A stretch of DNA of 64,000 bases from NCBI GenBank assembly GCA_964619815.1, contig CAZUGK010000003.1:1-64000 (forward strand), given 5' to 3'. The stretch is from BRH-c25 sp964619815 (GTDB lineage Bacteria; Bacillota; Clostridia; Lutisporales; Lutisporaceae). Made by a program: the position numbers and the translations under genes. Numbering within the stretch: position 1 is the stretch's first letter; the number at the start of each line of letters is the position of its first letter. The notes below the pieces were generated by a model. That model did not search any database, was not told the origin of the DNA, and worked only from the letters and a program-made list of their open reading frames with translations. Shown here one piece after another: positions 9,553 to 17,147 of this stretch.

Positions 9553-9616
9553 TTATACTTCCTACTTTCCTGACAGTTTGCAGATTTATGTTGTACAGTT
9601 TATTTGATATCTTAAA

Positions 9617-9661
9617 TTAATTTGGATGGAATAAGTATTACCCTGATTCCATCCAAATTAA
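9617..9661 (-). other. Intercistronic stem-loop between binding-protein and ATPase genes
   Basis: A perfect 16-bp inverted repeat (TAATTTGGATGGAAT at 9618-9632 with its complement at 9646-9660, plus one flanking pair) with a 13-base loop stands between the binding-protein gene and the ATPase gene. There is no T run after it on the minus strand, so it is more likely an RNA-stabilising or processing hairpin than a terminator. Such hairpins often keep binding-protein mRNA more abundant than the rest of a transporter operon. Confidence 0.7.
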
Positions 9662-9684
9662 ATTTTATGTATTCCGGCTATTGA

Positions 9685-10734
9685 TTAGAAATTATAGTCT
9701 CCCATATTGTCCTTGGTAACATCGACCCAAGCTGCTCCAAATACAAGCTTCCCTTCGACAAGAACTTTATTGTATCCTGGTACGCCAAGGTCCATACCGT
9801 CAGTTACCGGCTTATTTTCTTTAGCCAAAGTGATTATTCTTGCCATCGCCTGTGCAGCGAGACCTGGATCCCAGAACGTAATCTTGGAAATCGAACCGCT
9901 CTCAAGGTACTGTTTAGACATTGATACAAGCGATGTGCCGACACACTTGATTTTACCGGCATTTCCCGTCTCTTCAAGTGCAAGTGCTATTCCAGGAGGG
10001 TTAACAGCATCCATGCCTATTATGCCTTTCAGATTCGGATATGCAGTAATAAGCTCCTTTGCCTTTGTGTAGGCCCCCTGCTGGCCGGCTGCGCCAGACT
10101 CAACATAAGAAGTTACGAGCTTCATATCCGGATACTTTTCTTTCTGTCTTGCTACCGCACCATCAGCCCATTCAAGGTGTGTCTGCATTGTAAGGCCGCC
10201 AACCATAATGGCATATTCACCCTTGCCGCCTACGAGCTCAGCCAGGGAATCCATCAGATGAGCACCATAATCGGCGTTTTTGAATGCTTCAAGGTCGTAG
10301 TTTACATTTTCGAGGTTAGAGGCTTCATGGCTTACAACGATTATTCCCTGATCCATTGCCTTTTTAAGAACGGGCTCCAGGGATTTGGGGTCTACAGGTA
10401 TAACAGAAATTCCATTGACATTCTGAGCTATAACGTCCTCAAGAACACGAACCTGCTGGGATGCATCGGGCTGTGTCGCACCGGTCTGGAAAATCTCAAC
10501 CCCCGGATTGTCAGCAACAAACTTTTTGTTGCCTTCATTGAATCTGTCCCACCATGCAATTCCTATCATCTTTGGCACGTTTGCAATTGTGATCTTTCCC
10601 TCATTGGCTTGAGGCTGTGCAGCTGTATTTTCCGTAGTAGCTGGAGTAGATGCTGGGGCGGGGCTGCTGCATCCGCTGAACACCAACGCAAAGATCAGTA
10701 ATAAAACCAGGGTAAACGAAATTTTGCTCTTCAT
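9685..10734 (-). CDS. Sugar ABC transporter substrate-binding lipoprotein (RhaS/LsrB type)
   Basis: A 349-residue extracytoplasmic binding protein of the Peripla_BP_4 class. It has a lipoprotein signal (SKISFTLVLLLIFALVFSGC, Cys the modified residue), a low-complexity S/A/P/T linker and a mature domain with VIAQNVNGISVIPVDPKSL, GIIVVSHEAS and AYPNLKGIIGMDAVNPPGIA, the usual sugar-pocket segments. The start at 10734 follows GGAGGAGGG. It is the first gene of the minus-strand operon, directly behind a promoter. The ligand is unknown; the sequence class includes rhamnose and AI-2 binders. Confidence 0.9.
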   Translation of the reverse strand: MKSKISFTLVLLLIFALVFSGCSSPAPASTPATTENTAAQPQANEGKITIANVPKMIGIAWWDRFNEGNKKFVADNPGVEIFQTGATQPDASQQVRVLEDVIAQNVNGISVIPVDPKSLEPVLKKAMDQGIIVVSHEASNLENVNYDLEAFKNADYGAHLMDSLAELVGGKGEYAIMVGGLTMQTHLEWADGAVARQKEKYPDMKLVTSYVESGAAGQQGAYTKAKELITAYPNLKGIIGMDAVNPPGIALALEETGNAGKIKCVGTSLVSMSKQYLESGSISKITFWDPGLAAQAMARIITLAKENKPVTDGMDLGVPGYNKVLVEGKLVFGAAWVDVTKDNMGDYNF

Positions 10735-10767
10735 ACTTTTCCCTCCTCCAATACCAATTTTAATATT

Positions 10768-10797
10768 ATTATACAAAGTCAACCATCTATTTGTCAA
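10768..10797 (-). promoter_or_regulatory. Sigma-A type promoter of the sugar ABC operon
   Basis: On the minus strand TTGACA (10792-10797) and TATAAT (10768-10773) are both perfect, with 18 bases between them, about 33 bases before the start codon of the binding-protein gene. Just upstream, 10815-10850 is a purine-rich stretch on the minus strand (GAAAACAAAAGAAACAAAAA). One piece fits the TGTTTNWTTT box used by some DeoR-type repressors, at 10825-10834 on the plus strand. The operator assignment is tentative. The rest of the stretch to 11103 shows nothing I can name. Confidence 0.75.
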
Positions 10798-11103
10798 TAT
10801 CATTTTTGTAATTTGCTTTCTTTTTGTTTCTTTTGTTTTCTTTTCAATAATGTTTCATGCATTTCTCGAATCGAGTTACTCCTTGGTTTTTCTGCGTTCA
10901 TGTTGGCTTTATATGCGCAACATTATATAATTGTATTATGATATCTTATACTTTCTTTTACTTACTATTACATTCCAATCATTGGCTGGAATTTGTTGAT
11001 TTATAGATAATTCAATAGTTATCAGGCCACATTTAGTGTGGTGCATAACCCATGATATAGCCAGTGTATACTTTTACAGCATTATGAATTGGAGAGGCAT
11101 AAA

Positions 11104-11481
11104 TTAATTAAGAAAAATAAAAAGCATAAGTTTGTGCCAACACAACAAACTTATGCTCTTTATTAAGTATCTCCTAATGCTTAACCACTCCTCCGTAGTT
11201 CTCCGTATATGTTTTCCCATCTCTGACTGCAATGTAACACCCTGCAGCAGCTTCAGATTCCCAATTTGCCGGTCCATAAAGGGTACCAGGTCATTATGGC
11301 TGTGCACATCAATAAATCCGGGAGATACTGCCAGTCCTTCCGCATCAATAACCTCTCCGGCTTTATAGCTTAAGTTCTTTCCAATATCAACAATTCTTCC
11401 TTCGCTGATTGCGATATCCGCTTCATAAGCATTACTGCCTGTCCCATCAACTATCAAGCCGTTTCTTATCAGAATGTCCAC
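11104..11481 (-). pseudogene. N-terminal fragment of a D-aminoacylase / N-acyl-D-amino-acid deacylase
   Basis: The frame begins with the hallmark start of the amidohydrolase family, DILIRNGLIVDGTGSNAYEA, then IDAEGLAVSPGFIDVHSHND with the first metal-binding HxH-type motif, and NLKLLQGVT. It then leaves the family sequence abruptly (LQSEMGKHIRRTTEEW) and runs into a terminator hairpin. Complete enzymes are about 480 to 530 residues; only about 85 belong to the family here. There is a usable GAGGAG before GTG 11481, so a short peptide might be made, but it cannot be an active deacylase. A deletion that fused the start of the gene to unrelated DNA is the simplest account. Confidence 0.75.
11111..11157 (-). 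terminator. Rho-independent terminator inside the end of the deacylase remnant
   Basis: A 13-bp perfect stem (11123-11135 with 11145-11157) and a nine-base loop are followed on the minus strand by TTTTATTTTTCTT. The remnant's open frame reads through it, which shows that its last residues are translated terminator sequence and not original coding sequence. Confidence 0.85.
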
Positions 11482-11653
11482 AGTTCAATCACTCCTCAAC
11501 AAAAGGTCCCCTCAGAATATTAGCCTGAAAGAACAAAAGCAATCTAATTAAGTTATACCATTTATAGAAGAAAACGACAATGAACATTAAGATGTTTTGT
11601 ATGCCACCCTACTATGGCTTAACTATTATTCCATCCTTCTCACATATAAATAG

Positions 11654-11723
11654 TGCCAGACACTTCTGCCAGACGGTTATTGCATGAGTTATTTCAATAA
11701 CCGTTCAAACGTCATGTCTGGCA
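11654..11723. repeat. Nested palindromic element (GTGCCAGACAC type)
   Basis: Outer arms TGCCAGACA (11654-11662) and TGTCTGGCA (11715-11723) enclose a second perfect 10-bp stem ACGGTTATTG / CAATAACCGT (11673-11682, 11695-11704). The 70-bp unit can fold as a branched hairpin on either strand. It lies between two gene fragments. Its outer arm resembles that of the element at 44164-44236, and so suggests a REP-like or MITE-like family. Confidence 0.6.
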
Positions 11724-11742
11724 TAATAAGCTGAGCCTCTGT

Positions 11743-12192
11743 TCATTCTTGTATGACAAGAAGATAATTGATAAAAGTGAAAATCACCAAGCTTAATAGA
11801 TTATACGCACTGAATTTAACAATATATTTTCTGCTGATGATAAGAGTTAACGGTACAAGAGTAATCAGTGATATATCATTTGTAATGACCATTGATGCAA
11901 AAAAGCTTAAAAGTATCATAACAAGTGATACTCTGCGGCTGTTTGTGCATCTGTTTAATATACCGACTGCAAATTTATCCAACAATCGAAGCTCCTCAAA
12001 GGCTTTTACCACTACCATGAGGTTGAATAGACATGCTAAAACCTCAAAGTTTATGTAGTCTATTCTTGGAGATGAAAAAATGCAGCTTATTAAAGCCAGC
12101 ATAAAAGCCAAAGAAAATACAGGATCATTCTTAAAAATTGTCAGGGCAAACTGAAAGCTCTCTCTATTTAACTTAAGTATTTGTGTAGTCAT
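11743..12192 (-). pseudogene. N-terminal fragment of an SLC13/citrate-transporter-like permease
   Basis: 149 residues with four or five hydrophobic segments. The stretch SFFASMVITNDISLITLVPL matches the first re-entrant/helix region of ArsB/NhaD/CitM-type anion permeases, where MxxTNDxALIxxVP is the usual motif. Complete proteins have 370 to 430 residues, so more than half is missing at the C terminus. A good ribosome site (AAGGATAAAAA before the ATG at 12192) remains. The break falls next to the palindromic element at 11654-11723. Probably non-functional. Confidence 0.65.
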
Positions 12193-12366
12193 TTTTTATC
12201 CTTACTGCGTATTCAGTATTAATTATTGTATATGAAAAGTTTGCAATTGGTTTGTACTTACAATCCATTGCTAATATTACTACAAATTTCATAAAAACAA
12301 AAGACTAAACGACAATAAAAGCACTGTATCCATAAATGAAAACAGTACTTTCTATGTAAATTCATA

Positions 12367-13968
12367 TTATTTTTGCTCTGTAAACTTCTCAATCTTTTGC
12401 CGGACGAGCAGGTTCTGCAAACTGTCCCGTGACTGCCCCAACAACTTTGTACTCTCCTGCTGCTGATCATATATATAGGCTTTAAGCTCAGCTTTTAGTT
12501 CCTCATCTCCCGTCTGAGCATAAACTTTTAACGCAGGGTCAATACCTGCCGGTCCTGATTGATATAATATCTGCACATCAAAGCTTTCGAGTGTTCCCGA
12601 AAGAAAACGGTCCGCATTGTAGCGGGCAACAAAACCGTCAGGATTAAGCAAACAAAGTGCACAAATCATCAAAGTGCCCGCAAAAACCGAAAGCCGTACA
12701 ATTGAGAACTTCCGTTTTTGTAATACAATTACACCACCGAAAATAACAGCAAGAAAAACCAAGAACAAGCACGGCAGCAGCCGACGGATGGAAAGCCCGT
12801 ATGCTCCGATATACAGCGCCATTTTGCTGAATGCGGTAGCGATAAGTAACAAAGTCAGCAGAGAAAGCAGTATATTGAGTATTTTTAATACATAGTTCTC
12901 TCGTTGAGACTTCTTGCAGAAAAGATTTGCCAATGCCAGTAAAGACAGATTAATCGCAGCGATTTGGCACAGCTCAAAAAATCCACTGCGAGCGTATTCG
13001 GAATAAATCTGCCACCCCTCCGGTCTCTGTCCGACGAATGCGGAGAAAAAGTAGGGCAGCTGGCTGCCTATGAATACCAAATAAAGACCGCATATTGACC
13101 CTAGCACGGTGTAAACAGTAGCCGACGCTAGTATCTGTACGGATTCAATTGTATATTGAATGCCTTCCTTTTTAAACGTACTGCAGCCCCTGTTGTGGGC
13201 ACAGCCGGCCACAAGCCCGAACAGATAAGCTGCGATCGGTATCGCAAGGATACCGTTAAATATAATATCTGTAAACTGATTTTGCACCCATCGGTAGTAT
13301 TCATAGATTTGGTTTGCGATTTTGGAGAAACCTCCACTGTCTGCCCGCATAAGCAATGGTAAAACCAAGCCTGCAACCAATAACGCCAGCAGTACGCCTA
13401 GCGCAATGGATAAAATTTGCCTTCCCATGCTTCTTTTTATATATCGGGGTGAAGAAAGGCTTTTATACTGGCAGCCAAAGTTTTTAAACGGAATGACAAA
13501 CAAGCCATTAATGCCGTCCATTAAAAGCCAGTTGCTGGTATTGCTTAATATTAGATGCCCTGAGGCATAGAGTACATAGTAAATGGCTGCACAGAACAAA
13601 AACAAACTGCGCCATGGCTCTAAACCCTTGTTTGAATAAAGAGAATAGCTGATTCCAATCAGTACAACCGCTGCTAACCAAAAGAATCCTGAGCGAGGAA
13701 TGCTTACCCCTTTTTTCACAAAATACATAGTAACAGCAAAGCAATAGCTAATTGTAAACGCTGTAACCCCCCAACCCTGCCATGAAAACAGTACCCACCG
13801 CGCGAAGAAAAATCCCAATACAAAGGCTAAGATCGCAAAAATACTATCCTTCCGGTCCGCTGCAAAAGGCTCTTTAGGTATATATCCCAGGGATACTCCC
13901 TCTCCTGCTGCCTGCGGTACTTCTTCAGTAATAAATGCTCCGTTATCACTTGATAAACGCCCTTTCAT
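12367..13968 (-). CDS. DUF4173/DUF4153 family polytopic membrane protein
   Basis: A 533-residue integral membrane protein. A soluble N-terminal tail of about 45 residues is followed by roughly a dozen hydrophobic segments (for example ILAFVLGFFFARWVLF, ILSIALGVLLALLVAGLVLPLL, LPYFFSAFVGQRPEGW) and a soluble C-terminal region rich in charged residues. The segments SNTSNWLLMDGINGLFVIPF and SQLPYFFSAF are typical of the DUF4173 family, whose function is not known. The start at 13968 is set by GGAGGTG six bases upstream; earlier in-frame starts would overlap the XRE gene. It is the last gene of a three-gene module with the XRE regulator and the DUF2975 protein. Confidence 0.82.
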   Translation of the reverse strand: MKGRLSSDNGAFITEEVPQAAGEGVSLGYIPKEPFAADRKDSIFAILAFVLGFFFARWVLFSWQGWGVTAFTISYCFAVTMYFVKKGVSIPRSGFFWLAAVVLIGISYSLYSNKGLEPWRSLFLFCAAIYYVLYASGHLILSNTSNWLLMDGINGLFVIPFKNFGCQYKSLSSPRYIKRSMGRQILSIALGVLLALLVAGLVLPLLMRADSGGFSKIANQIYEYYRWVQNQFTDIIFNGILAIPIAAYLFGLVAGCAHNRGCSTFKKEGIQYTIESVQILASATVYTVLGSICGLYLVFIGSQLPYFFSAFVGQRPEGWQIYSEYARSGFFELCQIAAINLSLLALANLFCKKSQRENYVLKILNILLSLLTLLLIATAFSKMALYIGAYGLSIRRLLPCLFLVFLAVIFGGVIVLQKRKFSIVRLSVFAGTLMICALCLLNPDGFVARYNADRFLSGTLESFDVQILYQSGPAGIDPALKVYAQTGDEELKAELKAYIYDQQQESTKLLGQSRDSLQNLLVRQKIEKFTEQK

Positions 13969-13987
13969 ATACCACACCTCCTTGTTT

Positions 13988-14197
13988 TTAGTCTTGCTCC
14001 TTGAATTCCAGAATGTCACCGGGCTGGCAATTAAGCACCTTACATATTGCATCCAATGTGGAAAAACGTATTGCTTTAGCCTTGCCGGTTTTAAGTATAG
14101 AGAGATTCGCCTGGCTGATACCAATTTTTTCAGCCAGTTCTCCGGACGACATCTTCCGCTTTGCCATCATTACATCCAAATTCACTATTATAGGCAT
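13988..14197 (-). CDS. Small XRE-family regulator (YozG/YdaS-like, 69 aa)
   Basis: A 69-residue single-domain Cro/CI-type DNA-binding protein: MMAKRKMSSGELAEKIGISQ, then ANLSILKTGKAKAIRFSTLD and AICKVLNCQPGDILEF. It has the compact helix-turn-helix and no sensor domain. Homologues are nearly always coded directly downstream of a DUF2975 membrane protein, as here (16-base gap), and the pair may form a membrane-linked regulatory unit. The ribosome site GCAGGA lies six bases before the ATG. The likely target is its own promoter, where a perfect palindrome is found (14753-14764). Confidence 0.93.
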   Translation of the reverse strand: MPIIVNLDVMMAKRKMSSGELAEKIGISQANLSILKTGKAKAIRFSTLDAICKVLNCQPGDILEFKEQD

Positions 14198-14213
14198 ATC
14201 GTTCCTGCCCCCT

Positions 14214-14663
14214 TTATATCGTGAGTTCCGATTCGTTTTTTAGTTCCACCGCTTGTGCAATAATATTTTTTACAACCCGCACAATCAGCCCCATGAATGC
14301 AGCGGCTACAGCCACAAAGATCCACGGGAAATAATAAGGTATTGAAGCGAAGCAGATAATAGCTCCTGCAAAACAACTCCACGAGATCCGTCGTAAATAC
14401 TCCACATTGGTCGTAATGAACACCTGCTCAATCTCAATGTGGTGGAGCAGACGATAAAGGCAGAAAAGCAGTACCGCTGCCGGGACACTGCCGGAATATA
14501 TGGTTGATAGAAAGAAGGCTTCCTTCCCGGCTAAATCAGCCCGTGAAAAATCCATAAGCCACCTCACAAGCCATGGTGCTGATAAAGCAGTGCCGATTAA
14601 CATAACCGCAAAAATCAATACGCAAAATTTACTCAGACTGATTGATTTCTTGCCATTCCACAT
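14214..14663 (-). CDS. DUF2975 family four-helix membrane protein
   Basis: A 149-residue protein with four hydrophobic segments, ending in MGLIVRVVKNIIAQAVELKNESELTI. The helix of the form RVVKNIIxxAxxLKxENDLTI just before the C terminus is diagnostic of DUF2975 (YoaS-like). The start at 14663 follows GGAGG with eight bases. It is the first gene of the module and is followed closely by the small XRE regulator. Function unknown; a sensor or anti-regulator role for the XRE partner is inferred from constant gene pairing. Confidence 0.88.
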   Translation of the reverse strand: MWNGKKSISLSKFCVLIFAVMLIGTALSAPWLVRWLMDFSRADLAGKEAFFLSTIYSGSVPAAVLLFCLYRLLHHIEIEQVFITTNVEYLRRISWSCFAGAIICFASIPYYFPWIFVAVAAAFMGLIVRVVKNIIAQAVELKNESELTI

Positions 14664-14710
14664 AAAATCATCCTCCAAAACATTGTGAGAAATTCCCTTT
14701 CATTGGTTGT

Positions 14711-14764
14711 AGTATAGCATACGATTTATTGATATGCAATATTAATATATTGTTTATCGATAAA
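14711..14764 (-). promoter_or_regulatory. Promoter and candidate operator of the DUF2975-XRE-DUF4173 module
   Basis: On the minus strand TTGCAT (14734-14739) and TATACT (14711-14716) are separated by 17 bases, about 47 bases before the start codon. Just upstream of the -35 box, TTTATCGATAAA (14753-14764) is a perfect 12-bp palindrome and a natural candidate for the XRE operator. Confidence 0.65.
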
Positions 14765-14863
14765 TTTTTTATGTTTTTTGTAAGTAAATCAAAGGAATCA
14801 AAAGGAAAATCAAAGGGATAAACCCTTTTCCCCCTGGCTGCCAAGCACAGTTAAAGTACCTAA

Positions 14864-14903
14864 ACAAAACAAAAACAGACTAAGAATTATAATCCTAGTC
14901 TGT
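14864..14903 (-). terminator. Terminator downstream of the chemoreceptor gene
   Basis: The stem ACAGACTA / TAGTCTGT (14875-14882, 14896-14903) is followed on the minus strand by GTTTTTGTTTTGTTT. It lies downstream of the minus-strand chemotaxis gene, beyond the tmRNA-like sequence at 14917-14932. Confidence 0.65.
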
Positions 14904-14916
14904 TGATTTGTGTATT

Positions 14917-14932
14917 TGGTGGAGGCGAGGGG
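14917..14932 (-). other. 16-bp match to the 3' end of tmRNA (possible attachment-site remnant)
   Basis: On the minus strand the sequence reads CCCCTCGCCTCCACCA, which equals the common 3' end of bacterial tmRNA (acceptor stem, T-arm edge and CCA). The bases upstream of it do not continue as a tmRNA T-loop, so this is not an intact ssrA gene. The 3' end of ssrA is a frequent integration site for phages and islands, so a leftover attachment core is possible. Confidence 0.35.
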
Positions 14933-15064
14933 ACGCCTGTATCCACTGTCAGATTCCCATACATACCCCCTCGTATTGCCGCCGCCTTACGCTGCGGTTT
15001 CACCGATAAATTTTTCCGTCACTTGCAGTTCATACTCATAGTAACAAACATTCCTATTACTTGC

Positions 15065-16846
15065 TTATAACTTAAATCTGCTTATAACAGAATTAAGCTC
15101 TTCTGCCATTTTAGCCAGCTCTTGTGAGGATGTTGCAGTCTCCTGAATAGCAGCCGCCTGCTCCTCAGAAGATGCTGATATTTCTTCTGCGGATGCCGCT
15201 GCTTCCTCAGTTATTGCAGCCGCACTGCCAATTGATTTTGCAATGTCATCACTGCTGATTGCAACTGATTGTATTGATTCATTTACATATTCAACTTGTG
15301 AAACAATATTCTCTATTTCACCGGCTATTGTTCTGAACGAATCTCCGGCTTCACTTACTATTACAACACCTTCATCAACCTCTTTGGTACTGGCTGTCAT
15401 GTTTTTTACTGCTCTTTCAGTTTCTTTCTGAACCTTTGCGATAAGCTCAGTAATTTGCTGTGCGGAAGTACTGCTTTGCTCTGCAAGCTTCCTGACCTCA
15501 TCGGCAACCACTGCAAAACCTTTTCCGGATTCGCCTGCTCGTGCCGCTTCTATTGCTGCATTTAATGCCAATAGGTTTGTCTGCTCAGATATACCCTTTA
15601 TAACGTCTACTATCTCATTAATTTTCTTTGATTCTTCTCCAAGCAAATTGATAACCTCAGACGTTTCTAATGAAGTTTTTTGTATGGCTTTTATTTTTCT
15701 TACCGCATTTTCCGATACTATAAGACCATTATTTGAAATATTCAAAACTTTTTTACTGCCTTCGGCTGCTCTGGCGGCATTTATCGACATGTTCTCAATA
15801 TCATCGCTCGTACGGTTTATATTATTACTGATATTCTGCATTTCCTGTGCCTGTACGGCAGTACCCTCAGCAAGCTGATTAATGGTAGTTGAAATATCTA
15901 TGCTTATTGAAGATGCTCCCGCCGAAGCAGTTGCCAGCTGTTGGCTTGAAGCTGTCAAACTTTGTGAGGTCATGTTTATTTTTATAACCAACTCTTTTAA
16001 GCCGGCTACCATTTGATTTAAGCTCATAAACATTTGCGCAATTTCCCCTGTACCTTGTTCCTTTTTTATGGGGACTGTCAGATTGCCTTTCGCAATTTCG
16101 TTGGTGATAGACGCTGATGCAATAATTGGTTTGCTAATTGAAGAACTCAGGAATAAACCTAGCAGCACAGCCAGCAGAAATCCAAGTGAAACCGTTAGTA
16201 TGAGCTGTTTTGATATATTATCATGTATTATACCCGCGCCCGCTCTTGCTTCATTAGTATATCCTACATTCAACTGAACAAGTTTTTCAAGCTGTGCTTT
16301 AGAATTAGCATAGTATTTGTCATTTGAACTCAGTTTTTTGATAACCAACATATCTTTTGCTTCTTCTGACTTGGAGGTGTTGTACTCGTTAGCAAGATCA
16401 ATAAAATTATTGACGTTCTTTTTCCACACATTCCAGAACGCTATGAAANNNNNNNNNNNNNNNNNNNNNNNNNNNNNNNNNNNNNNNNNNNNNNNNNGCA
16501 TTTCTCCTTCCTCAGTTGTTGCCGGAAGCGAGGTATATAATGCCCATTCACTTTCCGCTTTCTTAAACGTATCTTCAATGCTCTTTAATTGTGAATTATA
16601 ATCCATTCCGTTAATTGCATTCAGTAAAATTACATTAACTGAATCATCAATCGAAGTTTGTGCTTCTGATATAATGAGTAGTGCTTGTACACTAGGAAGC
16701 CTTCTTTCTGCAAATTCATCCTGAACCTTATACATTTTATTTGTCGCATCATATCCTATAAGCCCTACAATTGCTACAATCAATGCTACAAGTAAAAAAC
16801 CGGAAATTAACTTTGAACGGATTTTCAAATTTTTCATCAGTTTCAT
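15065..16846 (-). CDS. Methyl-accepting chemotaxis protein (transmembrane)
   Basis: About 593 residues with an assembly gap (49 N) inside the ligand-binding domain. Order: membrane segment near residues 12-32, an extracytoplasmic four-helix-bundle sensor (4HB_MCP type, about 35-190), a second membrane segment (LILTVSLGFLLAVLLGLFLS), HAMP, then the cytoplasmic signalling hairpin with the conserved tip ISEQTNLLALNAAIEAARAG and GKGFAVVADEVRKLAEQS. GGGAGG lies seven bases before the ATG. It would pass a ligand signal to CheA/CheW and the flagellar motor. No chemotaxis kinase genes are in the window. The ligand is unknown; the gap prevents inspection of residues about 117-133. Confidence 0.93.
   Translation of the reverse strand: MKLMKNLKIRSKLISGFLLVALIVAIVGLIGYDATNKMYKVQDEFAERRLPSVQALLIISEAQTSIDDSVNVILLNAINGMDYNSQLKSIEDTFKKAESEWALYTSLPATTEEGEMXXXXXXXXXXXXXXXXXFIAFWNVWKKNVNNFIDLANEYNTSKSEEAKDMLVIKKLSSNDKYYANSKAQLEKLVQLNVGYTNEARAGAGIIHDNISKQLILTVSLGFLLAVLLGLFLSSSISKPIIASASITNEIAKGNLTVPIKKEQGTGEIAQMFMSLNQMVAGLKELVIKINMTSQSLTASSQQLATASAGASSISIDISTTINQLAEGTAVQAQEMQNISNNINRTSDDIENMSINAARAAEGSKKVLNISNNGLIVSENAVRKIKAIQKTSLETSEVINLLGEESKKINEIVDVIKGISEQTNLLALNAAIEAARAGESGKGFAVVADEVRKLAEQSSTSAQQITELIAKVQKETERAVKNMTASTKEVDEGVVIVSEAGDSFRTIAGEIENIVSQVEYVNESIQSVAISSDDIAKSIGSAAAITEEAAASAEEISASSEEQAAAIQETATSSQELAKMAEELNSVISRFKL
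16449..16497. other. Assembly gap (49 N) inside the chemoreceptor gene
   Basis: 49 undetermined bases. The reading frame is kept across the run, so the length may be a true estimate. Confidence 0.95.
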
Positions 16847-17147
16847 GTAAAAACCTCCCGCGTTGTTTTTTTAGTGCTTCCAAGTATCCAATTCCTTCAT
16901 AGCATCCAAAGATGCTTATTTTATTCAATGGCCCGCATACTCTGGAATTACATGCATTTTAAACTACTACCCGGTGGTTTTTGCATAATATATCAGAATT
17001 TGCATTTTTGTGCCACATTTTATTATATATTAGTATAGAATTCCAATTCAGTCAAGCACTGTAATCATTTTTCTATTTTTACTTATATTATCTCATAGCC
17101 TGATTTCAAGTTGTTCATTCCTATTATATAGAAAAAGGTGAGCCTGG
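16847..17147. other. Intergenic stretch without a gene
   Basis: About 300 A+T-rich bases between the chemoreceptor start and the end of the endolysin gene. It must hold the chemoreceptor promoter, but I see no convincing -35/-10 pair. A GGCAC...TGCA sequence near 17005-17018 looks like a sigma-54 site but has nine instead of ten bases between GG and GC. There is a short hairpin (AGCATC/GATGCT near 16905-16920). Confidence 0.5.

Noticed and set aside
12258..12470. Minus-strand open frame of 70 codons behind the DUF4173 gene
   Set aside because: It overlaps the end of the DUF4173 gene in another frame, has no ribosome site and no family resemblance.
14917..15010. Complete tmRNA or tRNA-Ser gene
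   Set aside because: Only the last 16 bases match. The upstream bases do not form a T-loop, D-arm or the tag-peptide region, so no RNA gene is called.
16995..17020. Sigma-54-like sequence (GGCAC...TGCA) before the chemoreceptor gene
   Set aside because: The distance between GG and GC is nine bases instead of ten, and no activator gene or enhancer is close. It is kept only as a note.
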